Assembly: GCF_030704535.1 (NCBI RefSeq) | Contig: NC_081807.1 | Location: 1,653,001-1,717,000, forward strand | Direction: 5' to 3' | DNA: 64,000 nt | Origin: Vitis vinifera | Taxonomy: Eukaryota > Streptophyta > Magnoliopsida > Vitales > Vitaceae | Shown here: positions 1 through 12,774 of the stretch, piece by piece | Numbering within the stretch: the stretch's first letter is position 1 | Layout of the letters: every line of letters begins with the position of its first letter | The notes under the pieces: generated by a model | Seen by the model: only the letters and a program-made list of their open reading frames with translations | What the model was told of the DNA's origin: nothing | Databases searched by the model: none | Program-made: the position numbers and the translations under genes

Positions 1-592
<592 letters not shown>

Positions 593-870
593 ACCCCAAC
601 TACCGCAAAGTAGACCTCACTTGACTTGATCCTTCAATCTTCCCCGTATTCCACTATGTGTATGAGGTATAGAGCTGGCCTAGATATTGTTATTCTTGGT
701 ATTTATAACTTACCCTTGAAGGCTGTAACTTGGAATTTGAGAATCCCTTGAAATAAATGGCTGGCAAGATTTGAGACTTAAGTCTTAACCACTGTAATTC
801 CCTTGCTTGGCATTGGTGGTTTTTGAGTAGTCTGAAAATGTAATAAACCTATCATCCAGGAGTTTTTTTT
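593..870 (+). other. 3' UTR of the E2 gene
   Basis: Non-coding stretch directly after the E2 stop. It carries AATAAA at 752-757 and a second AATAAA-like signal near 842, then a T run near 865. The transcript probably ends in this interval; the exact cleavage site cannot be read from sequence. Confidence 0.5.
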
Positions 871-1744
871 TTACAGAGTGCATCGTTATATACCTTAGAA
901 TGCGTTTGGAAATGATTTTGAAAGCACTGAAAGTGCTTTTAAAATTAACTTTTTAGAATTAGGTGTTTGACAAATTTTGAAGAACCTAAAGAATCGTCTA
1001 GTGGTTCCTTAACAATTACTTTTCGTTATATAGTATGTCCAAATACGCGAGAAGAATTTTGTAATAGTTCCTTACATTGATCGTTCATGCCACCGAGCCT
1101 AGACACGAATGGGACGACCTTGGTAGAGATGACAACAACCTCTAAGAGGCGGAGGAGGTTGGAAGATGTTCTTTGGGAATTGTCTTTTGAACCCTAGATC
1201 AAGTTTAGGCAAAGTTAAGTATTAGCTCTCCACATTGCGTTTTTATATAAAATTAAATCAAAGTAATTTAATTTTTTTATTTATTTATTTTCTTTTACCT
1301 TTTTCAACGCATTTAAAAACAAAAATACAAGTCCATTATTTATAAAATACATTAAAAATTAATTATTTTATTTATAAATTATATAAAACTTTTTTTAATT
1401 TTCTTATAAATTATAAGTATTTTAATTATATTAAAATTTTAAAAATAATAAGAAAAAAAATTTAAACTAGGAAGGGTAGGTATTGAAAATTCCTGAGTCC
1501 ATCGTAATATACCTTCCCTAAATACAAGTTTGAGAACAAGGTGAAGTACAATAAAGATGATTTGTCTAAAATTTATTCAAACTTATTCTATTAACATCCT
1601 TACACCTTGTGATAATTGAAATTTATCCTTACACCTTGGAAAAATTGAAGTTTATGATATAAATGATTCGTCCCAAACTTATTCAAATTCATCCTATTGA
1701 CATCTTTATATTGTTAGATGATTGAAGTTTATATTACAGAATAA

Positions 1745-2652
1745 GTATAACTTAATTCAATAACTTTACTACGTAAACTCCAATTTTCGTTCTAGTTTTT
1801 TTTTTCTAAAATACACCAAGAGTGTGAAAACAAGAGCGAAAACGCAATCTTCCTTCCATTTCCTTCCATTTCTTTCCTTCCTTCCGCTTCATTTTCTCAA
1901 CAAACAAACAATGGATTAAGATTTAAAAAATAAAATAAAAAAAACTGAGGATTCTTTCATTTAATGATTTGAGGGTAAAACATAGAAAAAGCTTATTTAC
2001 ATTACTTCAAAGGACCATCGATCGTTGTCACTTGCCCCTCTAAAGATCAAGAGAATTTGTATAACTGTGTAGACCACATATTAAGGTGGGATAATTGCTC
2101 CAAGTCGTCAACAAAGCATGAATGACAATTTGATGAATAATTTTTTTTTAAAAAAAGGATAAAACAAAGTTCCAACAAAAACTTAGCGTTTCAAAAGTAT
2201 AACTTAATTCAACAACTTTACTACGTAATCTCCAGTTTTCGTTCTATTTTTTTTCTTTCTAAAATACATCAAGAGTGTGAAAATAAGAGCGAAAACGCAA
2301 TCTTCCTTCCATTTCCTTTTATTTCTTTCCTTCCTTCCACTTCATTTTCTCAACAAACTAACAGTGAATTAAGATAATAAAAAATTAAAAAAAAAAAAAA
2401 AACAGATGATTCTTACATTTAATGATTTGAGGGTGAAACATAAAAAAAGTTGACTTACATTACTTCAAAGGACCATCGATCGTTATCACTTCCCCCTCTA
2501 AAGATCAAGAGAATTTGTACAACTGTTTAGACCATATATTAAGGTGGGACAACTGTTCCAACTCGTCAACAAAGCATGAATGACAATTTGATGAATAATT
2601 AAAAACAAAAAGAAAAGGATAAAACAAAAAAACAAAGTTCCAACAAAAACCT
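1745..2652. repeat. Tandem direct duplication, two ~450-bp units
   Basis: Unit 1 runs about 1745-2183 and unit 2 about 2197-2652. Both start GTATAACTTAATTCAA, contain AGAGCGAAAACGCAATCTTC, a TTCC-rich tract and AAGGACCATCGATCGTT, and end near AAGTTCCAACAAAAAC. By eye they differ mainly in scattered substitutions and in A-run length, which suggests a fairly recent duplication. The start of each unit, with its pyrimidine tract, resembles a plant 5' leader, but no coding frame follows. Confidence 0.85.
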
Positions 2653-5018
2653 CACATTCAGACTTTTATCCTTGGATTCAAACTTTATTCTTTCCTTCAA
2701 TTTATTAAAGCAACACATCAAAAACCTATGGGGTGTCACAACTTCCTTCTTGTGGGCCTTGTAATAATCATTCTAATAAGGTTTTACTTTAACGTGGCCC
2801 ATACAATGTTAATCCATAGCTTAATATAATATTAGAATTTTGATTTTGGGGAGCTGATCATGATTAAATTAACTTGAATGATTATATAGGTTCATGGTCA
2901 ATGAGGATGAGTCTGACCCTTACACCTAGTGGTGGTATATGACCATATGGACCCATTTAAAAGAATACTTCAAATCCAAGCAAAATCCCAACCACTTCGC
3001 ATATTTCCCATTTGTTAACTGTCTAATCATGGAGAAAAATAAGTAAACTAATACGTTCAAGAAATTAAAAATTATCTTGATTGGGGTAGTTCATGCACAA
3101 ATTCAACTCTGATTGCTTGACGTAGAATTGATCTTGAGAATGGTAATCAGGGTCTCCTTTTCAAGCAGGTAGACTTTGATTTTGAATACCAATCTTATAG
3201 TAAAATAAGACAAGTTAGTAGCTAATTACAACTTACAAGTCAATACGACCATGTGTCACACGGCAACATCAAAATAAATATTAATATTAATAAACCAAAT
3301 CTAATGTCCTTTTAAGTATTGTAAGCTACAAGGGTTAAATCTTATCACCAAAAATTTATTTTTTTTAAACAACATATTTTTAATGTGATATCTCATATAG
3401 AATAATGGAAGACGTTTTAGACATTATATATGTAACAAGTTTTTTTTTTTAATCATTTAAATACGTTTTAAAGTTATGAAAACTCATTGAGACTAAAACG
3501 ATAAAAATTTATATAGAAAAGAACGAGTTATGACAAAATGGTATAAGAACTGATTTCCGACCCTAATATGGGACTCTGTGTGTTTGATCTCAAGAGCTAT
3601 TTATTCGTCGGATTATCATTTCCTAAATTATATTTGTATAGGATGGTGAATGTGATATTAGGAAGATGTAAAAAAACAACCACCCAAACACACCCCTTAA
3701 AATAAAAAACCATTTTTTATCTTAGAAGACAAAAGTATCATGTCCTTTTTTTCCTAAATAGCAGTTGGTATTTTTCATCTCTACTAGTTCTCTTCTCCCA
3801 CGCCAAGATCACCTTTATCAATCAAACTTTCCCCATATTTCTTTCAACATTTATTAACCAACAATCAAAGATTCCACAAATTCATGCCAAGCCAAGACAC
3901 AAAAAGGATAAAGTGAAAAGTGCCCATCTTCGGTCTTCCACATTAAAATAATTGTGCAATTACAAAAGTTACGCTCTTCCCCAAAAAGCTTCAATGCATG
4001 GCTCCAAATAATTTGTTCACATCCACTAGTTTCTCTTGCTTGCTTGACACTCATCATTAAGGTCACCCTTTAATTTAATGTCAAATAAATAAATTGGGTC
4101 ATAGCTAATTTCACCTTTTTTTAGGAGTCTACTTCTACATCTGCAAGTGGTATTTGATTCAATATTGAAAGTGATCTTCATGATAGCCATGTTTTTTTGT
4201 TTGATTCCATGTGTTATTAATTTTTTAAGTTTGTTTAGGAGAGGGTGGTTAAAGTTTGTTATTCAAAGAGAACTTTTTTCTCTAAGTATGCCAAGATTTC
4301 TTTTTATTGATCCTAATAAACTATTTTTCTAAAAAAATAAAAAAATAAAAAAATTTGGAGTTGTTAATTTTTACTCTCGAGAAACTTCTTTTTTAAGGGC
4401 TCAGATAGAAATATTTCGTAATAAAATAATTTATGAGTGATTCTGAGTATGCATAAATAATTTTAATTTTATAAGAAGTTACATAAAATTAAATAAAAAA
4501 ATTATTTGATTTGTATGCACATATAGAAACCTACCTACCATTGGGACCAAGGTATGAGAAAGGAAAGGGCACTAGACATGCCACAAAGTAGGGTTTTTGA
4601 CACCAAATATTGTGAAAAGAAAGGGCACCAACCCTAGACTTAGGGCACACCCATTAGCTTATCTATGGAGTTTCTTTGATAATATCTAGTGCTTTCAAGT
4701 GCAATGTACTAATCTCACACACACCATGTGGCCTGCGCTTGGTACATGGAAGAACATTATTTGAGACAAATATAGGGAAGAAAATTTAAATAAATAAATC
4801 AAAGTTTAAATTTAATAAGAAAAATTTACACATTTTTTAAATTTATTCTTCTCTTTTTTATTTTAATCTAGGAATGATACGACAAATAAGAGAATTTTGT
4901 TCCTTTTTAATAATTATTTTTTAAAATAATTTTTTACTCTTTAGAACAAGAATAAAATAAAATAATTTGACCAAAATATATATTTTGAAAATATGTTTTT
5001 TTTTTTAAAAAAAAAATG

Positions 5019-5175
5019 TTTTCAATTGCTTTCAGGATTTTAAAACTTCTATACCATATCTAATTTTGAAAGGCACAACCCAACAAAATTATTTTTCATT
5101 TTCAATTCTTTTTAAAAGATTTTAAAACTTATATATCATACTTAATCTTGAGAGGAACATACCAACAAAACTAAT
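5019..5175. repeat. Diverged ~80-bp tandem duplication
   Basis: Two adjacent units share the pattern TTTTCAATT, then GATTTTAAAACTT, then ATACCATA or ATATCATA, then AACCCAACAAAA or ATACCAACAAAA. The first unit covers about 5019-5098 and the second about 5099-5175. They are clearly older than the 1745-2652 duplication. Confidence 0.6.
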
Positions 5176-6659
5176 TTTTATATTTAAGTTTTTAATTGAA
5201 AGTCTATTCATGAAAACAATTGAAAAACAATTCTTAAAACTTATTTATTAAGAATTATTTTCAACTTGACGTGCAAGAGTCCCTTTGAAAATTATTTTTG
5301 TCCTTTAAGAAAACCAATTTAAAATTGAAAATATATTATTTTATAGTATTTTGATAACAATTGAAAATATAAAAAATAGGAGACAAACTTTTATATTATA
5401 CATAAGTGAATAACATATTATTTTTACAATGAACAAATCGGGGAAAATTGTTTTTCATATTTAAAATTTTAAATAATTTTTTCTCCCAAAAAGTAATTAA
5501 GGACCATTGTGGAAAACTTTCCAATTCCTCCCTAATCCAAACAAAGTCTAATCTCAATGCCTCTTCTTCCCAAACCAATCTACCTTACAACAAGTATCTA
5601 TTTGTCGGTGATGATTCAGATTTAAATTCAAATTCCAGAGAAAATGACAAGTGAGCAACCAACATGGAGATGGGAATTGAATTGAATTTTCCCATCCTAG
5701 AAAATGAAGCAGATCCGATATGGGTCTGGTTATGGTCGGGCATACCTTGTTTGTGAAAAATCTTCATCTTCACTAGGAATTTAAGCCATTCAATGCTTCC
5801 CTGCCGTCAAGTCCAAACCCTACCTGTTTGTTTGGTGGCATGCATTTTTTTTTTTCTCTATTTATTTATTTATATTTTTTTTTACAAAGGCTTGAATAAT
5901 TAAAACTTATATTTACAACTTGTGAGTGGATTTTGACGTAGAAAAAGCAAAAAGACGATGAAAGAGAGCGCAGTGGCCTCACATGTGGAAATATTGGTCG
6001 TGGTTCACGTGGGTTTTGTCGCAATTCACAAAGCTACCTCAATTATTTGTGATTGTTTTGTTCATGGTACAAATTCATTGGCCCCCCAAAGTACCTGAAA
6101 TTATTGAAAATAATAATAATAATTCTCTAAATTACCCAAAAAAAAAACAATATTTTTGTTTGAATTAAGGTTTCTCAGCTAGTGAAAGTCTTAATGCAAA
6201 CAATGTTACATCAAGAGTATAAAGATAAAATAATTAACACATTCCATCAATTATATTTATATTTACAGATAGAATCATATATAATTATTGAGTTTATAAA
6301 ATATCCAATATTTTTCCACTACTTATATCATATACGAGGATCCTCTTCACCCATATCTTTCATTTTTCTTCATATATTTTTCCACATCATATAGTTTTAC
6401 ATGTTCATTTCCACTACCCAAATTTTATAAAGATATTTTCCATAATTTTCCTTATTATATAAGGAAATATTTTATACAATATTTTTTTATCAAAAAAAAA
6501 TCTCTATTAATTATAAATTTGGAATTTTTTTCAACAAATATAATATATAGAAGTGTGAATAAAAAATAATTTATTATTTTAGTCTATATTCTAATTATAT
6601 TATTCATATTAGAGGTTATTTTATTTTAGTCTAATTTTTTTTCCTAATCATATTTGTTA

Positions 6660-7140
6660 TATGCTTATATGGATGACAACAAGATAAGTTCGGGACTGGT
6701 TACTCTCATCCCAACTTCAGCCTATTTACTCAAAACGATTCTCATCCTCATCCCATTAAAAATATTAAAGAGGATAGGGTGGGTATGAAAATCGTTTTAC
6801 TTTTTTTTGAATTTTTTCTTTTAAAAAAAAAAATAGTTACATTAAAATAAATATTTTTATAGATAATTAAATTATTATAATTTTTTATAACTTATTTTAT
6901 TGAAAAATATTTTATTATTTTTATTATTATCTATATATTAAAAATAGGAAAATAAAAATTAAATTAATTTAATTTTATATATAATTAAGGTAGTACAGAA
7001 TAGGATAAGACAATACCCGAACCTGCTTTGAACCTATCCCGAGGTTCTTATAAAATCTCAAATTCATTTATTTAAATTTCAAACTTATCTCACAATGGGT
7101 AAAGTGAGATGAATACCGAAAAAAAACCAATCCATTATCA
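6660..7140. repeat. Diverged dispersed-repeat-like segment
   Basis: The segment has wording typical of decayed non-autonomous plant DNA elements: GGATAGGGTGGGTATGAAAA near 6773, and stretches on CCCGAACC and CCTATCCCGAGG near 7016-7045. No clean terminal inverted repeats or target-site duplication could be defined, so the family is open. It shows general likeness to the repeat at 48471-49620. Confidence 0.3.
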
Positions 7141-7440
7141 TCCTAATATGTTTTATTGTATTTTCATACTTTATTTGTATTCTTATTTTATACATGTTGA
7201 ATAAAATTGGACAAAAATGTTTGATACACCATTAAAAAATGGCATCTTATTTATGGGTCTTTTTCTATAACACCAATAAAACCCTTTTTTTCTATATCAT
7301 GATGGAAAGTATCACCTAATTAGGAAATACGTCGTGATAGAAAACTATCTTTTTGCTTTGTATTTAGATAATGATTTAATTACTTCATTTATGATTTAGG
7401 TTTCAATTATACTCAAATACTTTATTTTTATTTTTATTTT

Positions 7441-7444
<4 letters not shown>

Positions 7445-7481
<37 letters not shown>
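7445..7481. repeat. (TA)n microsatellite
   Basis: About 18 uninterrupted TA dinucleotides between AT-rich flanks. Confidence 0.95.
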
Positions 7482-7484
<3 letters not shown>

Positions 7485-8373
7485 ACACCATCTTGAAACC
7501 ATGGCTTTAATGTAAATATTTATCTAAAATTACGGTTTCTAATTTTGAAATAAAATTTTAAACAAATTTAAAGAAAGAAATTATAAAGAGGTTACCTTTA
7601 ACAATGATTTCAAAAGGACACCTATAACTTATACCATGTTTGTGAAATGGGAAAATTTGACCCCACATTCTTATATTTTTCTTTTTTTAAACCAAACAGG
7701 ACTCCACACTCACAATGTATTTTTTTTTTGGGAAGGTCAAATGGCATTATTGGTAAGGAAGAAAAAGATGTTTTAAATGCTACATCTCTTTCAAAAAAAA
7801 AATTAATGCATGCATGTGCTACAAATGGATCCTTTGCCTCATCTTCCGGCAAGAAAAAGATACCCCTAGGGTGGGTTTTTTTTTTTTTTTGGGAATTAAT
7901 GAAAAAAAAAAAAAAAAAAAAGAGATGGGTGTTTCAAAGGATATGATGGGATATTTATTTTTTGGGAAATTAATTTTATACAAATAAAAATTAATAAAAA
8001 TTTCATCTAGTTTTCATCATTTAGTCTAAAGTGAAGTGGACACCATTGCATAGCGTTGTCACAATGAAGGCATCCTCTTCTTGAATTGGTGTCAAAGATA
8101 AGGACAAAAGGCAAAATGATGGCTCAAGCCAAGTCTAAGATAATCATCCAATTTTGATTATTTTCAACAATTATTTTGTGTGATACTTTTTAAAAATAAT
8201 ATCACATGAAAATGATTATGAAATTCATAATATGCTACTTTAATTTTTATATTTTCGATATGTATAAAAAACAAATGATATTATTCTTTTATTATCGATC
8301 TCATTATTTACACCTAATGTTACCTTTTTATGCTTGAATTTTATTATTTGTATTTTCATTTAACATTTTGGAT

Positions 8374-8375
<2 letters not shown>

Positions 8376-8408
<33 letters not shown>
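8376..8408. repeat. (TA)n microsatellite
   Basis: About 16 uninterrupted TA dinucleotides, roughly 1 kb before the kinase gene. Confidence 0.95.
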
Positions 8409-8415
<7 letters not shown>

Positions 8416-8580
8416 TTACATCTTGTCTTTAAAATTTCTTTCTTTCATGCCCACCAATTAAAATTTTTAAATAATTTTCCAGAATTTTACAATTTTTCAA
8501 ACTAATTTTAATAGCAAATTTTACCGATTTTTGAAACGTATCCCACTTCTCCAATTTCTCACACTCATTTTGAATTTCAA

Positions 8581-9459
8581 ATAGAGTCAAATAAAGCCAC
8601 TACAATGCCCAAGGTAGCCCTGTGATTATAGGGCACAAGGCGCTGATAAATAGGTTAACATAGGGCCAATTTCGTCTTTTCGCTAGCATCACCCTGTCGT
8701 CAACCCGTAGTAGCCGGTCAAAATTTTCGGATTAGGGACTGGCTACGCAGGGTTTGCCGCGAAGCCGGTATTTTAACGGTCAAAATATAAATCCTCTGTC
8801 CTTCCCCTCCTTTTTTTCTACACTGATAAATTCCTTCCCTCTTTTCTCGGGAAGGCTCTTCCTTGCCGACACTTTCTTCACCCTCAAATTTCACTCTCAA
8901 AAACTTCTTGATTTTCCACTATTTTTTTTTTTTAAAAGCAACCCCATTTGATTAACCAAGCTTTTTTCATCACCACATCACTAATTTAATTTTTCTTTAA
9001 TTTTTTTAAAATATTTTCTCAGCCTCAGAATGTAGTTAGAGTTGGTATAGCTGACGAATCTTTGGCGGCAATCCCATTTTTAAAGCATGTGTGGGGCTGA
9101 ATGGGAACAAATTTTAGGTACAATTCTGTTGTCGGGTCATACTTATTTTTTGTTGATTCAGCATTTTTTTTAGTAAAATTTTCAGTCAATAATTCAAAGA
9201 TCTTGTGGGACTTTTCTTTTTTATTTTCATCCATGGTGGGCATCGGAATTTTCCTAGTTTTTGTTTAAATTTTGAGGTTTGGCTCAATGGGTATCAATTA
9301 AATTCAGAGTTGGGAGGTCTGAGTATAATATCACCATTGATGGAAGCTTTTTGTTGCAGAGATTGAGATGATGATTTCAAGAATTGGAAAGACTTTTACC
9401 TAGTGAAAATTTGCAGAGGACTCTGCAAATAGAGAGAGGAGGAGGAACAAGAGGATACA
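8581..9459 (+). promoter_or_regulatory. Promoter and 5' leader region of the USP-kinase gene
   Basis: GC content rises from about 8590. A TATAAAT box lies at 8786-8792, followed by a pyrimidine-rich leader (8795-8930) typical of plant 5' UTRs. About 650 bp then separate this from the start codon. Because that leader is long and partly T-rich (8920-9010, 9240-9360), it probably contains a 5' UTR intron; AG sites such as the one near 9359 are candidates, but I could not fix the donor. Confidence 0.5.
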
Positions 9460-12290
9460 ATGACAGTTGAGGTTGTTGAGAAGAAGAATGTGCTGGTGGG
9501 TATTAGGGTTGACAGCCATAGCAGAGAGCTGCTGAATTGGGCTATAGTGAAAGTTGCAGAACCCGGAGATTGTGTGGTTGCAGTTCATGTTAGTGAAGGT
9601 TGTGGTTGCTCTCATGCCCTTTTGGATTCCCTTTGTTGTTTCTGATCATAGGTCTTAACAGTGGTGGAATGAATTTATATTTTTCAGATCTTTCTTTGAG
9701 AGATAAGCTCTTGTTGGAGGGCTATTTGGAGGTTCATGAACGCCTCTGCGATATAAAGCAGGTATGAAATTTGCAAATTTTGATAATTTCTCCTTCATTT
9801 GGTGAAAAAGAATTGACTTGAGGTTTCATGTTTTCGGGTTTTTCAGGTGGATCTCATTGGGCAGGTCTTACCAGGAAGATCAATCAAAAGGGTTCTGGTG
9901 AGAGAGGCCAAGAGATGTGCTGCTGCAGCTGTTGTTGTGGGGATAAACTGGAAAAATGCAATTGGGTAAGGGGAGGTAGAAGCTCAAAATTTGGACTATT
10001 TTCGGTTTCATTTGGTTCTTTTCTGACAACTATAGGCAGGGATTTTTCTCAGGGGTTGGGCTTCAATGGCTAGATATTGCGCAAAGAGGCTGCCCTCTGA
10101 CACTGAAGTTCTCGCTATTCACAATGGGAAGGTTGTTTTCAGAAGGTGTTCCAATGGCCAAATACCAGGTCTGATACCAACTTGTAACCAAAGAAAAGTT
10201 CTAATTACATGATTTTCTCCTAGAAACTGAAATTTCAAATTCGTTTTTTACTGTGTAATGGCTTGAAGGTGATCCCAGACCGAGCTTTTATCTACCTGGG
10301 AACTCTAATCCCAGAGAAACACAATCTGAATTTGCTGATTCTGAGGCATCAGATATTGAAAGAGCCAGTTCTGTAGTACTTCAGAGCTATGAAGAAGGAT
10401 CAGATAAAGGCCTGAAGGACAACAACTTCAGCCTGGGCAATGAACACAAGAAAGTTTCCAGGAGATCGAATTCACTTTTTGTTGGAGACCCTTCAGAGCA
10501 AAGGCCTGGTTGGCCCCTACTGCGAAGGACTAATTCGGTGATCCCACAGGCTCCAAATGGAAGAACAATGTCTGTTGTGCAGTGGGTAATGAGCTTACCA
10601 GACCGTTCTCCGCCAGAAACTCCTCAATGCCCAGATAAAACAGAAAGTCCTTTGGGTAGCGGGATTGGTCAGTTCACGAATAAGATTAACCAGAATAGAT
10701 CATCTTCATGGGTAGAGCTGCCTAAAGAACTAGAACTTCTCCTCAAAACAAACTCATCTGATTGCAGGTGGTTCAGTCATGAGGTTTTGAAAGCTTCAAC
10801 TTCTCAATTCTCCTCAGGTTGTACCCCTAATTTGGTTTGAATTAACCCGATTTCATTTTCCTTTTTTTGAGTGTTGCCCTTCCTAAATTTATGCTTCCAT
10901 TACAGAAAATCTGATTGGGAAAGGAGGATGTAACCGTGTATACAAGGGTATTCTGCCAAACAGCAAACAAGTGGCAGTAAAGGTTCTGAAGTCATCCAAA
11001 GAAGCATGGAAGGATTTTGCCATGGAAGTCAATATCATGTCCTCATTGAAGCACCGACACATTGCCCCTCTGCTTGGGATCTGCCTTGAAGATAGTCATC
11101 TAATTTCGGTGTATGAGTTCTTTTCTAGAGGAAGTTTAGAGGAAAACCTACATGGTAAGGCTTCTTTGAGTTCCATTTTTCTTGTTTGATATTGTTACAA
11201 ATTATGCTGACATGATTTTGGTTTCTGATGCAGGTAGCATCAAACACAAATCAGCATTGTCATGGGAAGTGAGATTCAATTTAGCTGTAGGCGTTGCAGA
11301 AGCCCTAAACTACTTACACAATGAGTGTTCTAAACCTGTTATTCATAGAGATATCAAGTCTTCAAACATTCTTCTTTCCAATGATTTTGAACCACAGGTG
11401 TTCCACCTAACTGATATAGATGATAATTATGGCAGTCACCATCCAAAAAAAATCACAGATTCCTAACATTTCCAAATGTTTTTCTCACAGTTAGCCGACT
11501 TTGGCCTCGCTATATGGGGACCCACAACTTCTTCCTTTCTAACACATGGCGATGTAGTTGGAACTTTTGGGTATCTTGCTCCTGAGTATTTCATGTATGG
11601 TAAAGTCAGTGATAAAATCGATGTCTACTCTTTTGGTGTGGTTCTCCTTGAATTATTATCAGGAAGAAAGCCAATTGGTTCTGAGAGCCCCAAGGGCCAA
11701 GAAAGCTTGGTAATGTGGGTAAGGACCTTTTCCATAAAATGAAACCTTGTCAAGTGTGAAAGTTCTTTTCATGTGTATCATTCCCTACATTGAATTCAGG
11801 CAAAACCAATATTGGAGAGTGGAAATCTAAGAAGTATAATGGATCCAGACCTGGATGGAAAATTTGATGAGGTTCAAATGCAAAGAACGGTTCTTGCAGC
11901 TACACTTTGCATCACACAGGCAGCCAGGCGTCGCCCCAAAATAAGCCAGGTAAGAATAATTTTGATCTTTATTCCTAGCTATTGCTGTTGAACTCAGGTG
12001 AAAACTCCATTTTTACCTTCTCTTCATCCCAGATACTGAAGCTATTGAGAGGGGAGAAAGATGTTGCTAAGTGGGTGAACTCCCAAATTGAAGATCAACA
12101 TGATTTAGAAAATCAGGATGAAAATGATGATGAAGTTTATCCAGATTCAAGTGCAGAGTCACACCTGGGTCTTGCTTTGCTTGATGTGGATGATAATTTT
12201 ACATCATTCAGCAGCATGGAGCAAGGCAACCGCCTTTCCTTAGAGGAATATATGAAAGGAAGATGGAGCAGATCATCAAGCTTAGAGTAG
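9460..12290 (+). CDS. USP-domain receptor-like cytoplasmic kinase (RLCK VI type)
   Basis: Exons 9460-9598, 9688-9761, 9847-9965, 10053-10168, 10269-10817, 10906-11154, 11234-11397, 11491-11718, 11800-11949 and 12033-12290 join in phase to 681 residues. Residues 1-150 form a universal-stress-protein-like alpha-hydrolase fold ([20 protein letters not shown]). I do not see the standard USP ATP loop. A serine-rich linker, about 160-330, follows. The Ser/Thr kinase domain begins near 333 and has all key residues: glycine loop [11 protein letters not shown], Lys358, HRDIKSSN with Asp455, DFG at 473-475 and APE at 500-502. There is no signal peptide or membrane segment, so it acts in the cytoplasm or at the membrane surface. 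Arabidopsis relatives by recall are At2g16750 and At4g35030; their substrates are not established. The start ATG is followed at once by the USP fold. Confidence 0.92.
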
Positions 12291-12774
12291 CTTCTCTTGT
12301 ACACTGTTAAAATACCTTTTCACTTGTACTTTTCACTTGGTGTTTTTATGCCAATCTAGGTTGTGGGATGTGTAGTTTGTCCCCATATAGGCAAGGAAAG
12401 TAAATGTTTGCACCCGATGATGAGGTGGTTTGTAAATTTAAAAATATAGAAATCCCATTGCATATTAAGGGAATCAAACTAGTCTAGTGTTTCAGTTTTG
12501 AAAAGTTGAGCTTCTGCTAAATGTTGCAGCACTTGCCATATGGGCGAAACTTCTGCTACAGATGACTACCTCTACATGAAAAAAAAAAAGGGTTGATCCC
12601 TGGTATACTGCAACCCTAAAACAGATCTTATTAACAGTATCTTAAAGGACAGAAATGCAGGTAAAAGTCTATTCAATAAAAGGGAAGAATGAATAAAGTA
12701 ATTCATTCCTTATTTCCCACTGACACAGCTCCTAATCACTCACATTATGAAGATTATGTCTTCAGTAACAGTTT
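12291..12774. other. Convergent 3' region between kinase and lysine-rich gene
   Basis: This 484-bp tail-to-tail spacer must hold both 3' UTRs. Plus-strand AATAAA-type signals lie near 12675 and 12691. If the kinase transcript uses these late sites the two 3' ends come close to overlapping. No gene is seen. Confidence 0.5.

Larger units (their letters stand above)
871..8580. other. AT-rich intergenic spacer
   Basis: No supported gene. Short open frames here lack recognisable domains, splice context or codon bias and look like chance frames. The spacer holds the tandem duplication at 1745-2652, a smaller one at 5019-5175, a diverged repeat at about 6660-7140, dinucleotide tracts at 7445-7481 and 8376-8408, and T/A runs near 7877-7921. 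The stretch 5930-6070 is slightly richer in GC and has a CACGTG near 6007, but no gene follows it. Confidence 0.6.
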
